Shown: one piece after another, positions 31,885 through 32,128 of the stretch
Position numbering within the stretch: the first letter of the stretch is position 1
How the letters are laid out: every line of letters begins with the position of its first letter
Assembly (NCBI GenBank): GCA_934254835.1
Contig: CAKQMI010000022.1
Coordinates: 1 to 32,128 of the forward strand
Reading direction: 5' to 3'
From: an uncultured Clostridia bacterium
Lineage (GTDB): Bacteria > Bacillota > Clostridia > Christensenellales > CAG-917
Length of the DNA stretch: 32,128 nucleotides
Translations under genes and position numbers: made by a program
The notes under the pieces: model-generated
The model's database searches: none
The model's input: only the letters and a program-made list of their open reading frames with translations
What the model was told of the DNA's origin: nothing

Positions 31885-32009
31885 CCGCAAAAAATACATT
31901 TGTCGATATCTTGCAATTTTTTTTGGATATATCCCCAAAACCCCCAAAAACCCACCACAAGCAACCTCCGAACGCCAACCTAACGGTTGGGTTCATAATC
32001 TTGGGTATT

Positions 32010-32052
32010 CCACCAAAAAAATAGGAACACAACCGTTGTGTTCCTATTTTTT
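32010..32052 (-). terminator. Terminator of tRNA-Ala, part of a 49-bp near-perfect palindrome
   Basis: A 24-bp arm (32010-32033) is perfectly inverted at 32035-32058 around a single base. On the minus strand the core TAGGAACACAAC stem is followed by seven T, giving a strong terminator right after the tRNA CCA. The palindrome extends beyond the stem and includes the tRNA 3' CCACC, which is mirrored at 32010-32014. Confidence 0.85.
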
Positions 32053-32128
32053 TGGTGGAGATAACGAGATTCGAACTCGTGACCTATGCGTTGCGAACGC
32101 ATCGCTCTACCAACTGAGCCATACCCCC
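32053..32128 (-). tRNA. tRNA-Ala (CGC)
   Basis: A complete 76-nt tRNA on the minus strand, starting at the window edge. The anticodon loop TTCGCAA is closed by ATGCG/CGCAT, giving anticodon CGC (codon GCG). The acceptor stem GGGGGTA/TATCTCC contains the G3-U70 wobble pair, the alanine identity element, followed by discriminator A and encoded CCA. The D-arm and the T-loop GTTCGAATC are normal. Confidence 0.96.

Overview
The window looks like a chromosomal segment of an anaerobic member of the Bacillota, most likely a Clostridia relative. The evidence is gene order (ftsK-rimO-pgsA-cinA-recA-rny and ruvC-ruvA-ruvB-queA-tgt-yajC blocks), strong AGGAGG-type ribosome binding sites, sigma-A-like TTGACA/TATAAT promoters, TTG and GTG starts, a lipoprotein-type binding protein, and a TM1266-type regulator, a family normally tied to [FeFe]-hydrogenase anaerobes. 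I cannot name a genus. Most genes lie on the minus strand.

Layout. 1-700: 3' part of tRNA-Tyr, its terminator, then about 600 bp without a credible gene, made of nested palindromes that re-use the tRNA T-arm sequence. 713-1586: promoter, a strongly structured leader with mutually exclusive antiterminator and terminator hairpins, and an AT-rich orphan membrane protein. 1655-11205 (minus): a housekeeping cluster ftsK, rimO, pgsA, a cinA-like gene, recA, rny. The gene in the cinA slot is a fusion of the CinA C-terminal amidase domain with an FtsK-like motor ATPase domain. 11393-11773 (plus): a DUF3792/TIGR04086 membrane protein. 11836-16877 (minus): ruvCAB (Holliday junction processing), queA and tgt (queuosine tRNA modification) and yajC.

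16954-21000 (minus): a four-gene operon in which a TM1266-like ACT-type regulator precedes a lipoprotein, permease and ATPase of a NitT/TauT-type ABC importer. It has a near-consensus promoter and an intrinsic terminator between promoter and first gene. Upstream of it lies malic enzyme. 21126-23990 (plus): two polytopic membrane proteins (the first DUF5058-like) and a metal-dependent amidohydrolase, plausibly an uptake-plus-hydrolysis module. 24064-28859 (minus): a large exported Ig-like/beta-helix protein, a maltose-acetyltransferase-like enzyme and an M20 peptidase, preceded by a promoter carrying an 18-bp palindrome. 29099-31828 (minus): a GPH-type sugar:cation symporter and a calcineurin-like phosphoesterase. 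32053-32128 (minus): complete tRNA-Ala(CGC) with a terminator whose inverted repeat runs into the tRNA 3' end.

The points most worth following are the structured leader at 748-882, the CinA-FtsK fusion at 4484-5803, the tRNA-related palindromic cassettes at 268-612, and the TM1266/ABC operon with its own attenuator-like leader. No CRISPR array, transposase, integrase or phage gene was recognised.
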